64,000 nucleotides of DNA from Isoptericola luteus. Lineage in GTDB: Bacteria > Actinomycetota > Actinomycetes > Actinomycetales > Cellulomonadaceae. The position numbers and the translations under genes were made by a program. Below the pieces are notes generated by a model that was given only the letters and a program-made list of their open reading frames with translations, was not told the origin of the DNA and did no database searches. The stretch lies in the NCBI RefSeq assembly GCF_020297055.1, contig NZ_JAIXCQ010000004.1:124001-188000 (forward strand), given 5' to 3'. Positions 42,225 to 51,851 of this stretch are shown here, one piece after another (positions within the stretch are counted from its first letter, which is position 1; every line of letters starts with the position of its first letter).

Positions 42225-43303
42225 CAGCGCGCCTCCTCGTTCTCGGTGGTCGGGTCGTCCGACCAGCAGGTCCAGTCGAGGACCACCTTGCCACCGTCCG
42301 CCGAGGCGGCGGCCTCGAAGCCGTCGGCCCAGCGGCTCGCCGGGAGCCGGTCGGTCACCACCGACGCGATGGCCGAGCGCAGGGTGGCGCTCGTGCGCAG
42401 CATCGCGTCCATGGCCTGCCAGGTCTCGAACATCTCGCGTCCGTAGATGCCCTTGAGCGTGAGCATGTGGGTCACCACCGTGCCCCAGTCGACGGCGATC
42501 GGCCCGGCCGGCAGTCCCAGCATCGCGATGCGGCCGCCGTGGTTCATGTTGGCGATCATCTCCGGCAGCGCGCTCGGCGCCCCGGACATCTCGAAGCCGA
42601 CGTCGAAGCCCTCCCGCAGGCCCAGCTCGCGCTGCACCTCGCTCACCCGGGTGGCCCTCACGTCCACGGCGGCGTCCGCACCCATGGCGGTCGCCATCTC
42701 CAGGCGGGCCGGGCTCACGTCGGTGCCCACCACCAGGTGCGCGCCCGCGTGCCGGGCGACGGCGATCGCCATCAGCCCGATCGGGCCGCAGCCCGACACC
42801 AGGACGTCCTCGCCGATGACGGGGAACGCCAGGGCCGTGTGCACGGCGTTGCCGAGGGGGTCGAAGATCGCCGCGACGTCGAGGTCGATCTGGGCGTGGT
42901 GCACCCAGACGTTCGTCGCGGGCAGCACCACGAACTGCGCGAACGCCCCGTCGCGCTGCACGCCGAGCCCCTGCGTGCGGATGCACATCTGACGGCGCCC
43001 GGCGCGGCAGTTGCGGCAGGTGCCGCACACGACGTGGCCCTCGCCGGAGACGATGTCGCCGACCGCCACGTCGTGCACCAGGTCGCCCACCTCGACGACC
43101 TCGCCGACGAACTCGTGGCCCGGGACCAGGGGCGCCGTGACCGCGGAGGCGGCCCAGTCGTCCCACCGCTCGATGTGCAGGTCGGTGCCGCAGATGCCGG
43201 TGCGCAGCACCCGGATCTTCACGTCCCCGATGCCGGCCTCCGGCTCGGGCCGGTCGACGAGCTCCAGGCCCGGACCCGGACCCGGCTTGAACAGCGCCTT
43301 CAC
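42224..43303 (-). CDS. tdh: L-threonine 3-dehydrogenase
   Basis: 359-residue zinc alcohol dehydrogenase-fold enzyme that oxidises threonine to 2-amino-3-oxobutyrate with NAD+. Catalytic zinc ligands Cys38 and His63-Glu64 ([19 protein letters not shown]); structural zinc Cys93, Cys96, Cys99 and Cys107; Rossmann loop [23 protein letters not shown] is typical of Tdh. GTG 43303 follows GGGGGAG. Together with kbl it converts threonine to glycine and acetyl-CoA. The upstream region holds a five-copy 13-base repeat. Confidence 0.96.
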   Translation of the reverse strand: MKALFKPGPGPGLELVDRPEPEAGIGDVKIRVLRTGICGTDLHIERWDDWAASAVTAPLVPGHEFVGEVVEVGDLVHDVAVGDIVSGEGHVVCGTCRNCRAGRRQMCIRTQGLGVQRDGAFAQFVVLPATNVWVHHAQIDLDVAAIFDPLGNAVHTALAFPVIGEDVLVSGCGPIGLMAIAVARHAGAHLVVGTDVSPARLEMATAMGADAAVDVRATRVSEVQRELGLREGFDVGFEMSGAPSALPEMIANMNHGGRIAMLGLPAGPIAVDWGTVVTHMLTLKGIYGREMFETWQAMDAMLRTSATLRSAIASVVTDRLPASRWADGFEAAASADGGKVVLDWTCWSDDPTTENEEAR

Positions 43304-43433
43304 GTGGTCTCCCCCGTCGCACGAGTCGTCGTTCGCGTCATCACGCTGCGCACCATCTCACGATCCGGACGGTTCGGAAAAGCGGAGCCGGCCGCGCGGG
43401 GCGCCCGGGTGCCGATCGGGCCGAGAGCCGGCC

Positions 43434-43498
43434 CAGCGGATCGGACCAGCGGATCAGACCAGCGGATCAGACCAGCGGATCAGACCAGCGGATCAGAA
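43434..43498. repeat. 13-bp tandem repeat, five copies, over a stop codon
   Basis: CAGCGGATCAGAC-type units at 43434, 43447, 43460, 43473 and 43486; the first has G for A once and the last ends in AAC. The last copy contains the stop codon (43495-43493) of the minus-strand acetyltransferase gene, and each unit carries a TCA. Confidence 0.93.
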
Positions 43499-44425
43499 CA
43501 GGACGGTGGCGAACGTCCCGACCTGCTCGAAGCCCACACGGCGGTACGTCGCGAGCGCAGGGGCGTTGAAGGAGTTCACGTACAGCGACACCACGGGCGC
43601 GACGTCGCGCCGGGTCGCCACGACGAGGGCGGCCATGCCCGGCGCGGCGAGCCCCCGGCCACGGAGCGTCGGGTCGACCCAGACGCCCTGCACCTGGGCG
43701 ACGCCTCCGGCGACGGCGCCCAGCTCCGCCTTGAACGCCACCACCGGCGCTCCGCCGGGCCCCGGGTCGATCCGCACGAACGACCGGCCCTCGGCCACCA
43801 GCGAGCGCACGCGCAGCGCATAGGCGCTGCCGGGGGTCGCCACCGGGGCGTACCCCACCTCCTCGGCGAACATCCGCACGCAGGCGGGCAGCATCACGTC
43901 GATCTCGCCGATCCCGGCGCGTCGCACGGCCGGGTCGGGGTCGACGTCGGGCGCCCGGTCGATCGCCAGCGACGGCTGGCTGGCCCGCACCTCGCGCGCC
44001 GCCGGCCACGTGCGGGAGAGCTCGTCCCACAGCGCCAGAGCCCACGCCTGGTCCCCCACGATCGACGACGACCGGCGGCCCTGCACGCGCGCCAGCCGGG
44101 CGAACGCGGCGACCGCGTCCTCGGCGTCGGCGCCCGTCAGCGTCGGCGGGACGACGGGCACCAGGTTCGCCCCCGACCAGCAGATCGCGGCCAGCGGGCC
44201 CTCCTCGGGAAAGCCCCAGGCCTGACCGCCGGCGGCGCCGAACCCTGCGGCGGCGGCGACGTCGAGGCGGGCGGCGGCCAGCGCGGAGCCGACGGGGTCG
44301 AGCGCGCAGAGGCGCTGCGCCTCGGCCACGTCGTCGGAGGTGAGCACGCGGGCACGGGGCGCCCCACGCCGGGGCAGGTCCCCGGTCCGCGCCCGTGGGC
44401 GGACGGCCGACCGCCAGCTGCTCAT
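43493..44425 (-). CDS. DUF4081/GNAT acetyltransferase downstream of ispG
   Basis: 310 residues. N-terminal DUF4081 domain (LTSDDVAEAQRLCALDPVGS, GFPEEGPLAAICWSGANLVP) joined to a C-terminal GNAT domain with the acetyl-CoA loop VQGVWVDPTLRGRGLAAPG and VSLYVNSFNAPALATYRRVG. The pairing with ispG matches Rv2867c-Rv2868c. Substrate unknown. Its start is 49 bases after the ispG stop on the same strand. The 3' end is embedded in a 13-base tandem repeat that duplicates the stop codon downstream. Confidence 0.88.
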   Translation of the reverse strand: MSSWRSAVRPRARTGDLPRRGAPRARVLTSDDVAEAQRLCALDPVGSALAAARLDVAAAAGFGAAGGQAWGFPEEGPLAAICWSGANLVPVVPPTLTGADAEDAVAAFARLARVQGRRSSSIVGDQAWALALWDELSRTWPAAREVRASQPSLAIDRAPDVDPDPAVRRAGIGEIDVMLPACVRMFAEEVGYAPVATPGSAYALRVRSLVAEGRSFVRIDPGPGGAPVVAFKAELGAVAGGVAQVQGVWVDPTLRGRGLAAPGMAALVVATRRDVAPVVSLYVNSFNAPALATYRRVGFEQVGTFATVLF

Positions 44426-44474
44426 CGCGCCTCCCTCCCCGTCGTGGGCGCAGCGCCGCCCCTGACGGGCTCCC

Positions 44475-45638
44475 TTATCCGACCGACACCACGGGGGCGC
44501 CGGCCTGAGCGTCGTTCTCCGGCGCCGGCATCGACTCGGCGATCCGCATGGCCTCCTCGATCAGGGTCTCGACGATCATCGACTCCGGCACCGTCTTGAT
44601 GACCTCGCCCTTGACGAAGATCTGGCCCTTGCCGTTGCCCGACGCGACGCCGAGGTCCGCCTCGCGCGCCTCGCCCGGGCCGTTGACGACACAGCCCATG
44701 ACGGCGACCCGCAGGGGCACGGTCATGCCCTCCAGGCCGGCGGTGACCTTCTCCGCGAGGGTGTACACGTCCACCTGGGCGCGGCCGCACGACGGGCAGG
44801 AGACGATCTCGAGCTTGCGCGGGCGCAGGTTGAGGGCCTGCAGGATCTGCGTGCCGACCTTGACCTCCTCGACCGGGGGCGCCGACAGCGACACGCGGAT
44901 GGTGTCGCCGATGCCCTGGCTCAGCAGCGCGCCGAACGCCGTCGCGGACTTGATGGTGCCCTGGAAGGCGGGGCCCGCCTCGGTCACGCCCAGGTGCAGC
45001 GGCCAGTCGCCCCGCTGGGACAGCAGCTCGTAGGCGCGCACCATGACGACAGGGTCGTTGTGCTTGACGGAGATCTTGAAGTCGTGGAAGCCGTGCTCCT
45101 CGAACAGGGACGCCTCCCACACGGCGGACTCGACGAGGGCCTCCGCGGTGGGCTTGCCGTACTTCTCCAGCAGGCGCTTGTCGAGCGACCCGGCGTTGAC
45201 GCCGATCCGCAGGGACACGCCGGCGTCCGAGGCCGCCTTGGCGATCTCCTTGACCTGGTCGTCGAACTTGCGGATGTTGCCCGGGTTCACGCGGACGGCG
45301 GCGCAGCCGGCGTCGATCGCGGCGAACACGTACTTGGGCTGGAAGTGGATGTCCGCGATGACGGGGATCTGCGACTTCGTCGCGATGGCGGGCAGCGCGT
45401 CCGCGTCGTCGATCGTCGGCACCGCGACCCGGACGATGTCGCAGCCGGACGCCGTGAGCTCGGCGATCTGCTGCAGCGTGGCGTTGATGTCCGTGGTCGG
45501 GGTGGTCGTCATCGACTGGATGCTGATGGGCGCGTCGCCGCCGACCGCGACCTTGCCCACCTGGATCTGGCGCGTCTTGCGTCGCGGGGCCAGGGTGGGG
45601 GCGGGCGGTGTGGGCATCCCGAGGTTCAGTGCGGTCAC
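44475..45638 (-). CDS. ispG: 4-hydroxy-3-methylbut-2-enyl diphosphate synthase
   Basis: 387-residue [4Fe-4S] enzyme of the MEP isoprenoid pathway, converting methylerythritol cyclodiphosphate to HMBPP. N-terminal TIM barrel ([44 protein letters not shown]) and the C-terminal cluster domain with [12 protein letters not shown] and [11 protein letters not shown], which give the cluster cysteines. Start is GTG 45638: GATACT lies exactly six bases upstream and no ribosome site is present, so a longer frame to 45677 would begin before the transcription start. dxr, the second MEP enzyme, is at 47099-48283, separated by the protease gene. Confidence 0.96.
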   Translation of the reverse strand: MTALNLGMPTPPAPTLAPRRKTRQIQVGKVAVGGDAPISIQSMTTTPTTDINATLQQIAELTASGCDIVRVAVPTIDDADALPAIATKSQIPVIADIHFQPKYVFAAIDAGCAAVRVNPGNIRKFDDQVKEIAKAASDAGVSLRIGVNAGSLDKRLLEKYGKPTAEALVESAVWEASLFEEHGFHDFKISVKHNDPVVMVRAYELLSQRGDWPLHLGVTEAGPAFQGTIKSATAFGALLSQGIGDTIRVSLSAPPVEEVKVGTQILQALNLRPRKLEIVSCPSCGRAQVDVYTLAEKVTAGLEGMTVPLRVAVMGCVVNGPGEAREADLGVASGNGKGQIFVKGEVIKTVPESMIVETLIEEAMRIAESMPAPENDAQAGAPVVSVG

Positions 45639-45644
45639 CGTGCC

Positions 45645-45650
45645 AGTATC
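45645..45650 (-). promoter_or_regulatory. Leaderless -10 element of ispG
   Basis: GATACT on the minus strand, six bases before the GTG at 45638. Confidence 0.55.
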
Positions 45651-45711
45651 GCGCGTCCGGGCCGATGGTTCCCACACGGGGGCCGGCCGCGGGCCACGAT
45701 CACCACGGTGT

Positions 45712-47031
45712 TCACATGAGCTGCACAGGATCGATCACGTCCGCGAGCATGAGCAGCACACCGGTGCCGAGCAGCACGACGAACATCACGTACGCCACGG
45801 GCATCATCTTCGCGACGTCGGCGGGTCCCGGCCGGGGCCGGCCGGCCACGCGCGCGACCGTGCGCCGCGCGCCCTCGTACAGCGCGTTAACCACGTGACC
45901 GCCGTCGAGCGGCAGCAGCGGGATGAGGTTGAACACGAAGAGCGCCACGTTGAGCGACGCGAGCAGGGTCAGCAGGAACTGGAGCGTCGCCACCACCGGC
46001 GCGTCGGCCGCGACGGCGTCGACGGCGAGGCGGCCGACGCCGACGATGCTCAGCACGCCGTCGGCCGAGCGCTCCTCGGCGGTGAAGGCCTGCGTCATCG
46101 TGTCGGCGACCTTGACGGGCAGCGTCACGATGATCGCCGCCGTGCCGGAGACCATCGCCCAGGTCTGAGTGGGCACGCTCGTCGCGGGCAGGGGCTCGTA
46201 CTCCTGGGTGGGGACCATGCCGAGGAAGCCGACGGTCCGCACGACGGGCTCGCCGTCGGCGCCCACCTCCGGGTTCCCCTGCGCGTCGGCGACGGCGGCC
46301 TCGCGCTCGGCGGTGGTCACGGTCAGCGCCGTCTCCTGCCCGTCCCGCAGGACGACGACGGGCACCTGCTCGCCCGGGGTGTCCGCGATCAAGCCCGAGA
46401 GCTGGTCCCACGACGTGACCGCGGTGCCGTCCCACCGCACGACCTCGTCCCCCGGCTCGAGCCCGGCGGCGGCCGCAGGCGACGGGGCCGCGTCGGCGGC
46501 GCACACGGGCTCGCCGGACGCCGTCGTCGACGTCGGGGTGCACGCGCTCACCTCGCCGACGGTCGTCGTGATCGCGGGCAGGCCGATGCCCACCAGCACG
46601 ACGAACATCAGCACGACGGCGATGACCAGGTTCATCACCGGGCCGCCGAGCATGACCACGAGCTTCTTCGGCGTCGACAGCCGGTAGAACGCCCGGTGCT
46701 CCTCACCGGGGCGGATCTCGCTGGTCGACGCGTCACGCGCGTCGGCGATCACCTGCCCGAAGAACCCGCGCGCCGGCGGCGTGCCGTCCGGCGCGGGCGG
46801 CATCATGCCGACGAGCCGCACGTACCCGCCGAGCGGGACGGCCTTGAGCCCGTACTCCGTCTCGCCCTTGCGGCGCGAGAACAGCGTGGGCCCGAAGCCC
46901 ACCATGTACTCGCTGACGCGCACGCCGAACTTCTTGGCGGGCACCATGTGCCCCAGCTCGTGCAGCCCGATCGAGACGACGATGCCGACGAGCACCACGG
47001 CGATGCCGACCACCCAGGAGAGAACGTCCAC
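45712..47031 (-). CDS. rip1: M50 site-2 intramembrane protease (Rip1/RseP type)
   Basis: 439 residues. Zinc motif HELGH at His24-His28 in the first membrane segment, a central PDZ domain ([20 protein letters not shown], with [12 protein letters not shown]), and the second catalytic motif [14 protein letters not shown] near the C-terminus. Cuts anti-sigma factors inside the membrane in regulated intramembrane proteolysis; in mycobacteria the homologue lies between ispG and dxr, as here. The PDZ domain contains a Cys-bounded loop ([15 protein letters not shown]) facing the outside. GTG 47031 lies six bases after TAGGCT: leaderless. Confidence 0.95.
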   Translation of the reverse strand: MDVLSWVVGIAVVLVGIVVSIGLHELGHMVPAKKFGVRVSEYMVGFGPTLFSRRKGETEYGLKAVPLGGYVRLVGMMPPAPDGTPPARGFFGQVIADARDASTSEIRPGEEHRAFYRLSTPKKLVVMLGGPVMNLVIAVVLMFVVLVGIGLPAITTTVGEVSACTPTSTTASGEPVCAADAAPSPAAAAGLEPGDEVVRWDGTAVTSWDQLSGLIADTPGEQVPVVVLRDGQETALTVTTAEREAAVADAQGNPEVGADGEPVVRTVGFLGMVPTQEYEPLPATSVPTQTWAMVSGTAAIIVTLPVKVADTMTQAFTAEERSADGVLSIVGVGRLAVDAVAADAPVVATLQFLLTLLASLNVALFVFNLIPLLPLDGGHVVNALYEGARRTVARVAGRPRPGPADVAKMMPVAYVMFVVLLGTGVLLMLADVIDPVQLM

Positions 47032-47037
47032 GGAACG

Positions 47038-47043
47038 AGCCTA
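47038..47043 (-). promoter_or_regulatory. Leaderless -10 element of the M50 protease gene
   Basis: TAGGCT on the minus strand, six bases before the GTG at 47031. Confidence 0.55.
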
Positions 47044-47098
47044 GGTCACCGCGCGGGCCCCTCGGCACGCCAGGAGCCGCGGGCGTGTGCAGGTCCGG

Positions 47099-48283
47099 TC
47101 AGGAGCGGGCGAGGATCTCGTCGGCGCGTGCACGGGCCCACGTCTCGGCCCCCTCGACGGCCTCCAGCGTCACCGCGGACGCCGCGACGCCGGCGTGCTC
47201 GCCGAGCACGCGCTCGACCGTCTCGACGATGTCGAGGAACCCGATCCGGCCGGCGAGGAACGCGGCGACGCCCTGCTCGTTCGCCGCGTTGTAGACGGCG
47301 GGGTGGGTCGCGGAGGCGGCCGCGGCGGAGCGCGCCAGCCCGACGGCGGGGAACGTCGCCTCGTCGAGGGGCTCGAACGTCCACGACGCCGCCTGCGTCC
47401 AGTCGCAGGGCGGCGCGACGACGTCGAGCCGCTCCGGCCAGGACAGCCCGAGCGCGATGGGCAGCCGCATGTCCGGCGGGGACGCCTGGGCGATCGTCGA
47501 CCCATCGTGGAACTCGACCATGGAGTGCACCACCGACTGCGGGTGCACCACGACGGTGATGTCGTCCACCGGCACGTCGAAGAGCAGGTGCGCCTCGATG
47601 AGCTCGAGGCCCTTGTTCATCAGCGAGGCCGAGTTGACGGTGACCACGGGACCCATGGACCAGGTCGGGTGCGCCAGCGCCTGCTCGGCCGTGACGGTCT
47701 TGATCTCGTCGCGGCCACGGCCGCGGAACGGCCCGCCCGAGGCGGTGAGCACCAGTCGCCGCACCTCGTCGCGCGCGCCGCCCCGCAGCGACTGCGCGAT
47801 CGCCGAGTGCTCGGAGTCCACCGGAACGATCTGGCCCGGGGAGGCCGCCGCCTTGACGAGCGAGCCGCCCACCACGAGCGACTCCTTGTTGGCCAGCGCG
47901 AGCGTCGAGCCCCCGGCCAGCGCGGCGAGCGTCGGCCGCAGGCCGACGGAGCCCGTGACGCCGTTCAGGACGACGTCGTCCCCGCGCCCGGCGAGCTCCG
48001 TCGCGGCGTCCGGGCCGGCGAGCACCTCGACGTCGTCGGCCCGGGCACCGAGACGCTCCGCGAGCGCCTCCCGCAGCGCGGACGCCCGCCCGGCGTCGGC
48101 GATCCCCACAGACGCGACCCCGAGCGCGGCGGCCTGCGCGGCGAGCAGGCCCACGTCGCCGCCGCCCGCGCTCAGCGCCGTGACCCGGAACCGGCCGGGG
48201 TGGGCGGCGACGACGTCGATGGCCTGGGTGCCGATGGAGCCGGTGGAGCCGAGCAGGGTGACGGAGCGAGGAGCGCTGGACAT
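47099..48283 (-). CDS. dxr: 1-deoxy-D-xylulose-5-phosphate reductoisomerase
   Basis: 394-residue NADPH enzyme, first committed step of the MEP pathway and the fosmidomycin target. NADPH loop [27 protein letters not shown], metal/substrate motif [24 protein letters not shown] and HPTWSMG, with MDxxxR-like [19 protein letters not shown] 48283 has GGGAGG upstream. An MFS gene ends four bases before it on the same strand, so the two may be cotranscribed. Confidence 0.96.
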   Translation of the reverse strand: MSSAPRSVTLLGSTGSIGTQAIDVVAAHPGRFRVTALSAGGGDVGLLAAQAAALGVASVGIADAGRASALREALAERLGARADDVEVLAGPDAATELAGRGDDVVLNGVTGSVGLRPTLAALAGGSTLALANKESLVVGGSLVKAAASPGQIVPVDSEHSAIAQSLRGGARDEVRRLVLTASGGPFRGRGRDEIKTVTAEQALAHPTWSMGPVVTVNSASLMNKGLELIEAHLLFDVPVDDITVVVHPQSVVHSMVEFHDGSTIAQASPPDMRLPIALGLSWPERLDVVAPPCDWTQAASWTFEPLDEATFPAVGLARSAAAASATHPAVYNAANEQGVAAFLAGRIGFLDIVETVERVLGEHAGVAASAVTLEAVEGAETWARARADEILARS

Positions 48284-48287
48284 GGGT

Positions 48288-49484
48288 TCATCCTCCCAGT
48301 TCGTCCGCCGACCTCCGCACCGCCAGCAGCGCCACCGCCGTCACGGCGACGAGGGCAGCGGCCGGGACCGGCAGGGCTGCCACCCCGGCGCGCTCCACGG
48401 CGAGGGAGGCGAGCGCCGCCCCGGCGGCGATCCCTCCGTTGAAGACCACGGGGATCAGCGCGCCCGCCGTCGCGCGCCGCCCGGGTCCGCCGAGGCGCAG
48501 GATCAGCGTCTGGGCCAGCGGCGGCAGGGCGCCCGAGGCGAGGCCCCACCCGGCGACGACAGCCGCGGTCACGACCGCGTGGGCGTCCACGACGACGAGC
48601 GCCAGCAGAGCGAGCGCCGTCCCTGCGGCGCTGACCACGAGCGCCGGGCCGGTCCGTGCGCCGAACCGGCCCGCCAGCGCGACGCCGGCGGCGGAGGCGA
48701 GACCGAACCCCAGGAGCAGCGCGCTGACTCCCCCGGGCACGGCAGCAGAGGCGGTGTCGACGAGCCGCGTGATGTAGGTGAACGCGCCGTAGTGGCCCAC
48801 CAGGAGCACCCCGACGATCACGGTCACCGCGATCATCGGCCCCGGCCCCCGCGGCGCGCCGGACGCTTCCTGGTCACGCGCCGGCGCGGCGGCGGGCTCG
48901 GCCCGCACCACGACCGCTCGCGCGAGCACCGCGACGACGAGCGCGAGCACCGCGAGCCCGGCGAACGCGGCTCGCCAGCCGACCAGCTCCGCGACCAGGT
49001 GCGCCAGGGGCGTCCCGCCGACCATGCCCAGCGTCGCCCCGCCGAGCACCACCGCCACGGCCCGGCCGAGCAGGCGGTCGGGGACCAGGTCGGCGACGTG
49101 CGCGTTCGCGGTGGCCCACAGCAGCCCCACCGCGGCGGCACCGACCAGCCGGGCGCCGACCGCCGCGGGGTAGGAGCCGGCGAGGGCGGTCGCCGCGGCA
49201 GAGCCGGCGACGACGACCATCGCGGCCGCGATCACCGTGCGCCGGTCCCGCCCGGCGAACAGCCGGACCAGCGGGAAGCTCGCGACGACCACCACCGCGG
49301 CCCAGAGGGACACGAGCAGGCCGGTGCTCGACTCGGGGACGCCGAGGCCTGCGCTCATCGGGCCGAGCACGGCGGTGGGCAGCATCTCGGCCGTGACCAT
49401 GGTGAACGTGCCCGAGCCGAGCACGAGCAACGAGGGCCACGGGAGCACGCCGGGAAGGGACCTGGTGAGCACTGGTGTCGTCAT
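48288..49484 (-). CDS. MFS efflux transporter under MerR control
   Basis: 398-residue, 12-segment major facilitator of the DHA1 group ([20 protein letters not shown] at segment 1, GRDRRTVI as loop 2-3, [19 protein letters not shown] in segment 5). Start is ATG 49484 (MTTPVLTRS). The promoter on this strand has TTGACA (49523-49518) and TTTAGC (49499-49494) with an 18-base spacer, or TTAGCG with 19, overlapping a perfect palindrome; long spacers are typical of MerR-activated promoters. The adjacent MerR gene is divergent, so this pump is its likely target. Ligand unknown. Confidence 0.87.
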   Translation of the reverse strand: MTTPVLTRSLPGVLPWPSLLVLGSGTFTMVTAEMLPTAVLGPMSAGLGVPESSTGLLVSLWAAVVVVASFPLVRLFAGRDRRTVIAAAMVVVAGSAAATALAGSYPAAVGARLVGAAAVGLLWATANAHVADLVPDRLLGRAVAVVLGGATLGMVGGTPLAHLVAELVGWRAAFAGLAVLALVVAVLARAVVVRAEPAAAPARDQEASGAPRGPGPMIAVTVIVGVLLVGHYGAFTYITRLVDTASAAVPGGVSALLLGFGLASAAGVALAGRFGARTGPALVVSAAGTALALLALVVVDAHAVVTAAVVAGWGLASGALPPLAQTLILRLGGPGRRATAGALIPVVFNGGIAAGAALASLAVERAGVAALPVPAAALVAVTAVALLAVRRSADELGG

Positions 49485-49493
49485 GGGACCGAC

Positions 49494-49523
49494 GCTAAAG
49501 TTTGACATTGATGTCAATGTCAA
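49494..49523. promoter_or_regulatory. MerR-type operator between the MFS and merR genes
   Basis: Perfect palindrome 49502-49523, arms TTGACATTGA and TCAATGTCAA around TG. On the minus strand it overlaps the -35 TTGACA and the long spacer of the MFS promoter; on the plus strand it ends at the AAGGAGG ribosome site of merR. Confidence 0.75.
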
Positions 49524-49533
49524 GGAGGGTCGC

Positions 49534-49974
49534 ATGACGGGCACGACGGACCCGCCCCGGGCGCGGACGACGCCGACCGGCACGACCGGCCTGAGGATCG
49601 GCGAGCTCGCCCGGCGCACGGGCGTGGCACCGCGCCTCGTGCGGTACTACGAGCAGCAGGGGCTCCTGCGCGCGGGACGCGCGCCGAACGGCTATCGCAC
49701 GTACACCGACGCCGACGTGGAGCGCGTCGCCCGGGTCGCGAGCATGGTGCGTTCCGGCATCCCGACGCGACTCCTCAAGGTGATCCTCGACATGGAGGAG
49801 CAGGCGGCCGCCGAGGCCCCCCACTGCCCGCGCACGGTCGCCGAGCTGCTCGCCGCCGAGCTCTCCGGCCTCGAGGACCGGATCGCCTGCCTCACGCGCA
49901 GCCGTGACACCATCCGCGCGGTCCTGGCACGCACGGAGCACGCCGCCCTGCTCTCGGAGGCGCCGGCGCGGTAG
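49534..49974 (+). CDS. MerR-family transcriptional regulator
   Basis: 146 residues. N-terminal winged helix LRIGELARRTGVAPRLVRYY followed by EQQGLLRAGRAPNGYRTYTD is the MerR signature; the dimerisation helix follows (ELLAAELSGLEDRIACLTRS). A single internal Cys pair (HCP and ACLT) is not a clear metal site, so a drug or redox ligand is as likely as metal. ATG 49534 has AAGGAGG five bases upstream; the frame is open further back but lies within the MFS gene. It probably controls the divergent MFS pump. Confidence 0.9.
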   Translation: MTGTTDPPRARTTPTGTTGLRIGELARRTGVAPRLVRYYEQQGLLRAGRAPNGYRTYTDADVERVARVASMVRSGIPTRLLKVILDMEEQAAAEAPHCPRTVAELLAAELSGLEDRIACLTRSRDTIRAVLARTEHAALLSEAPAR

Positions 49975-50004
49975 GCCGCCCGCCGCGACGAGGGCCCGCG
50001 GACG

Positions 50005-50043
50005 CGACGAGGGCCACCCGCCGTCGGCGGGTGGCCCTCGTCG
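50005..50043. terminator. Bidirectional terminator between merR and the DivIVA-repeat gene
   Basis: Perfect 18-base stem: left arm 50005-50022 (CGACGAGGGCCACCCGCC), three-base loop, right arm 50026-50043. It lies between convergent genes. A partial copy of the left arm (GCGACGAGGGCC) occurs at 49985-49996. Confidence 0.88.
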
Positions 50044-50088
50044 TGCCGTGGTGGTGTCGTCGTCCTGTGCCGGGACGGCGACCGGGCG

Positions 50089-50640
50089 TCACTCGACGCC
50101 GAGCAGCACCTCGGTCGCGCGGGCGAGGAACCGGTCGACCGAGGCCTCCCCGTAGGCGTCCACGCCCTTGGCCCGGCCGAAGGTCGCCGACCGGACGTCG
50201 GTCGCGGTCAGCGGCTCCTGGCGGTCGAAGTAGCCCACGAGGCGGTCGCACAGCGCGTCGACGTCGTCCTTGTCGTACCCGGTCTTGCCGTGGTCGGCGG
50301 GCGCGAACTTGTCCCCGTCCGGGCGGCCCAGGCGGCCGTAGAGCGAGCGGGCACGGTCGGCCAGGGCCGCCATCCACGCGTCCTGGCCGTGCGCGGCCAC
50401 GTACTCGGCCCGCTGTCGGGCGATGAACGCCGACTCGAGACGGTCCAGCGCCTGGTCGACCTCGTGCGTGTTGTAGCCGCCGCGCACGAGCTCGAAGGTC
50501 GCGGCCTGGATGTCCGCGTGCGACAGCGGCTCCGGGGTGCGGCCCTCGTAGGCCTGCCGTGCGTGGTCGAAGAACTCGTCGACCTCATCCTTCTCGTACC
50601 CGGTGCGCAGCGCGGAAACACTGCTGAACAGGGAGCTCAC
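50089..50640 (-). CDS. Protein with duplicated DivIVA-type motifs
   Basis: 183 residues built from two similar halves. Each half has a TGY-KDDVD/EVDEF motif ([30 protein letters not shown]), a PL-x-x-x-D-x-x-x-ATF segment ([24 protein letters not shown]) and a second VD motif ([28 protein letters not shown]). These resemble the short DivIVA-like repeats (TIGR03544 type) that mediate polar or septal targeting; no long coiled coil follows. GTG 50640 overlaps the rlmN stop (GTGA), giving translational coupling to a ribosome modification gene. Function unknown. Confidence 0.8.
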   Translation of the reverse strand: MSSLFSSVSALRTGYEKDEVDEFFDHARQAYEGRTPEPLSHADIQAATFELVRGGYNTHEVDQALDRLESAFIARQRAEYVAAHGQDAWMAALADRARSLYGRLGRPDGDKFAPADHGKTGYDKDDVDALCDRLVGYFDRQEPLTATDVRSATFGRAKGVDAYGEASVDRFLARATEVLLGVE

Positions 50641-51827
50641 TCGTCGTCCTCCTCAGCGGCCAACTGCCCGCACGCACCGTCGATGTCGCTGCCGCGGGTG
50701 TCACGGATCGTGGTGGGGATGCCGTGCCCGCGCAAGCGTGCCACAAACTCGTCCTCGACGGCACGTTCGCTCGCGGTCCAGATCGAGCCGGGAGTGGGGT
50801 TCAGCGGGATCGGGTTGACGTGCACCCAGCCCCGTCCGCGGGCGTTGAGCTTCTCCCCGAGGAGATCGGCGCGCCACCCGTGGTCGTTCATGTCCTTGAT
50901 CAGCGCGTACTCGATCGAGACCCGGCGGCCCGTGACCTCGAAGTAGTGCCGGGCGGCGTCGAGGGCCTCGTCCACGCTCCACCGGGTGTTGATCGGCACC
51001 AGCTCGCTGCGCAGGTCGTCGTCCGGGGCGTGCAGGCTCAGGGCGAGCGTCACCGGGATCCCCAGGTCCGCGAGCTTGAGCATCGCGGGCACCAGGCCCA
51101 CCGTCGAGACGGTGATGTTGCGCGCCGACATGCCGAACCCCTCGGGCTGCGGCGCCACCAGCGTCCGGACCGTCTCGATCACGGCGCGCGGGTTCGCCAG
51201 CGGCTCCCCCATGCCCATGAAGACGAGGTTGTTCAACCGGGTCGGCCCGCCCGGGATCTCGCCCGCGGCCAACGTGCGGAACGCCGCGCGCACCTGCTCC
51301 AGGATCTCCGCGGTGGACAGGTTCCGCGTGAGGCCGAGCTGGCCCGTCGCGCAGAACGGGCACGCCATGCCACAGCCCGCCTGCGACGACACGCACAGCG
51401 TGGTCCGGTTCGGGTAGCGCATGAGCACCGACTCGACCTTGGCGTCGTCGAACAGGTGCCACAGCGTCTTGACCGTCGTGCCGCCGTCCGCCTCGAGCGT
51501 GCGCGTGGGGCGGATGAGCGACGGGAACATCGTCGTGGCCATCGCCTCGCGGGTCGCCGACGGCAGGTCCGTCATCTGCTCGGGGTCCGAGGTGTAGTGC
51601 GTGAAGTAGTGCGTCGCGAGCTGCTTGGCACGGAAGGACTTCTCTCCCATCGCCTCGACCGACGCCACCCGCTCCGCGGGCGTGAGGTCCGCGAAGTGCT
51701 TCGGCGGCTTGCCGCGACGGCGCGGGGCCATCTGCAGCGGCATGGGCGCCGTCTCGTCGGACGGGCGCACGATGGGTACGCCGAGGTCCGTCGGCACGAC
51801 GGTCGGGGTGGCGGGTCGGGAGGTCAT
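50637..51827 (-). CDS. rlmN: 23S rRNA (adenine2503-C2)-methyltransferase / tRNA A37 methylase
   Basis: 396-residue radical-SAM enzyme. Cluster motif C-x3-C-x2-C is Cys152, Cys156, Cys159 ([13 protein letters not shown]), with [29 protein letters not shown] and the second catalytic cysteine region near the C-terminus ([10 protein letters not shown]). ATG 51827 ([11 protein letters not shown]) has GAAGGAAA upstream. It is preceded 24 bases earlier by cdsA and overlaps the DivIVA-repeat gene downstream. The N-terminal 40 residues are an actinobacterial extension. Confidence 0.96.
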   Translation of the reverse strand: MTSRPATPTVVPTDLGVPIVRPSDETAPMPLQMAPRRRGKPPKHFADLTPAERVASVEAMGEKSFRAKQLATHYFTHYTSDPEQMTDLPSATREAMATTMFPSLIRPTRTLEADGGTTVKTLWHLFDDAKVESVLMRYPNRTTLCVSSQAGCGMACPFCATGQLGLTRNLSTAEILEQVRAAFRTLAAGEIPGGPTRLNNLVFMGMGEPLANPRAVIETVRTLVAPQPEGFGMSARNITVSTVGLVPAMLKLADLGIPVTLALSLHAPDDDLRSELVPINTRWSVDEALDAARHYFEVTGRRVSIEYALIKDMNDHGWRADLLGEKLNARGRGWVHVNPIPLNPTPGSIWTASERAVEDEFVARLRGHGIPTTIRDTRGSDIDGACGQLAAEEDDE

Positions 51828-51851
51828 CGGGGTTTCCTTCAGCAGGTCGTC

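Noticed and set aside
43434-43498. Phase-variable switch for the DUF4081 acetyltransferase
   Set aside because: The used stop codon lies in the first repeat unit met by the ribosome, so adding or losing units does not change the protein.
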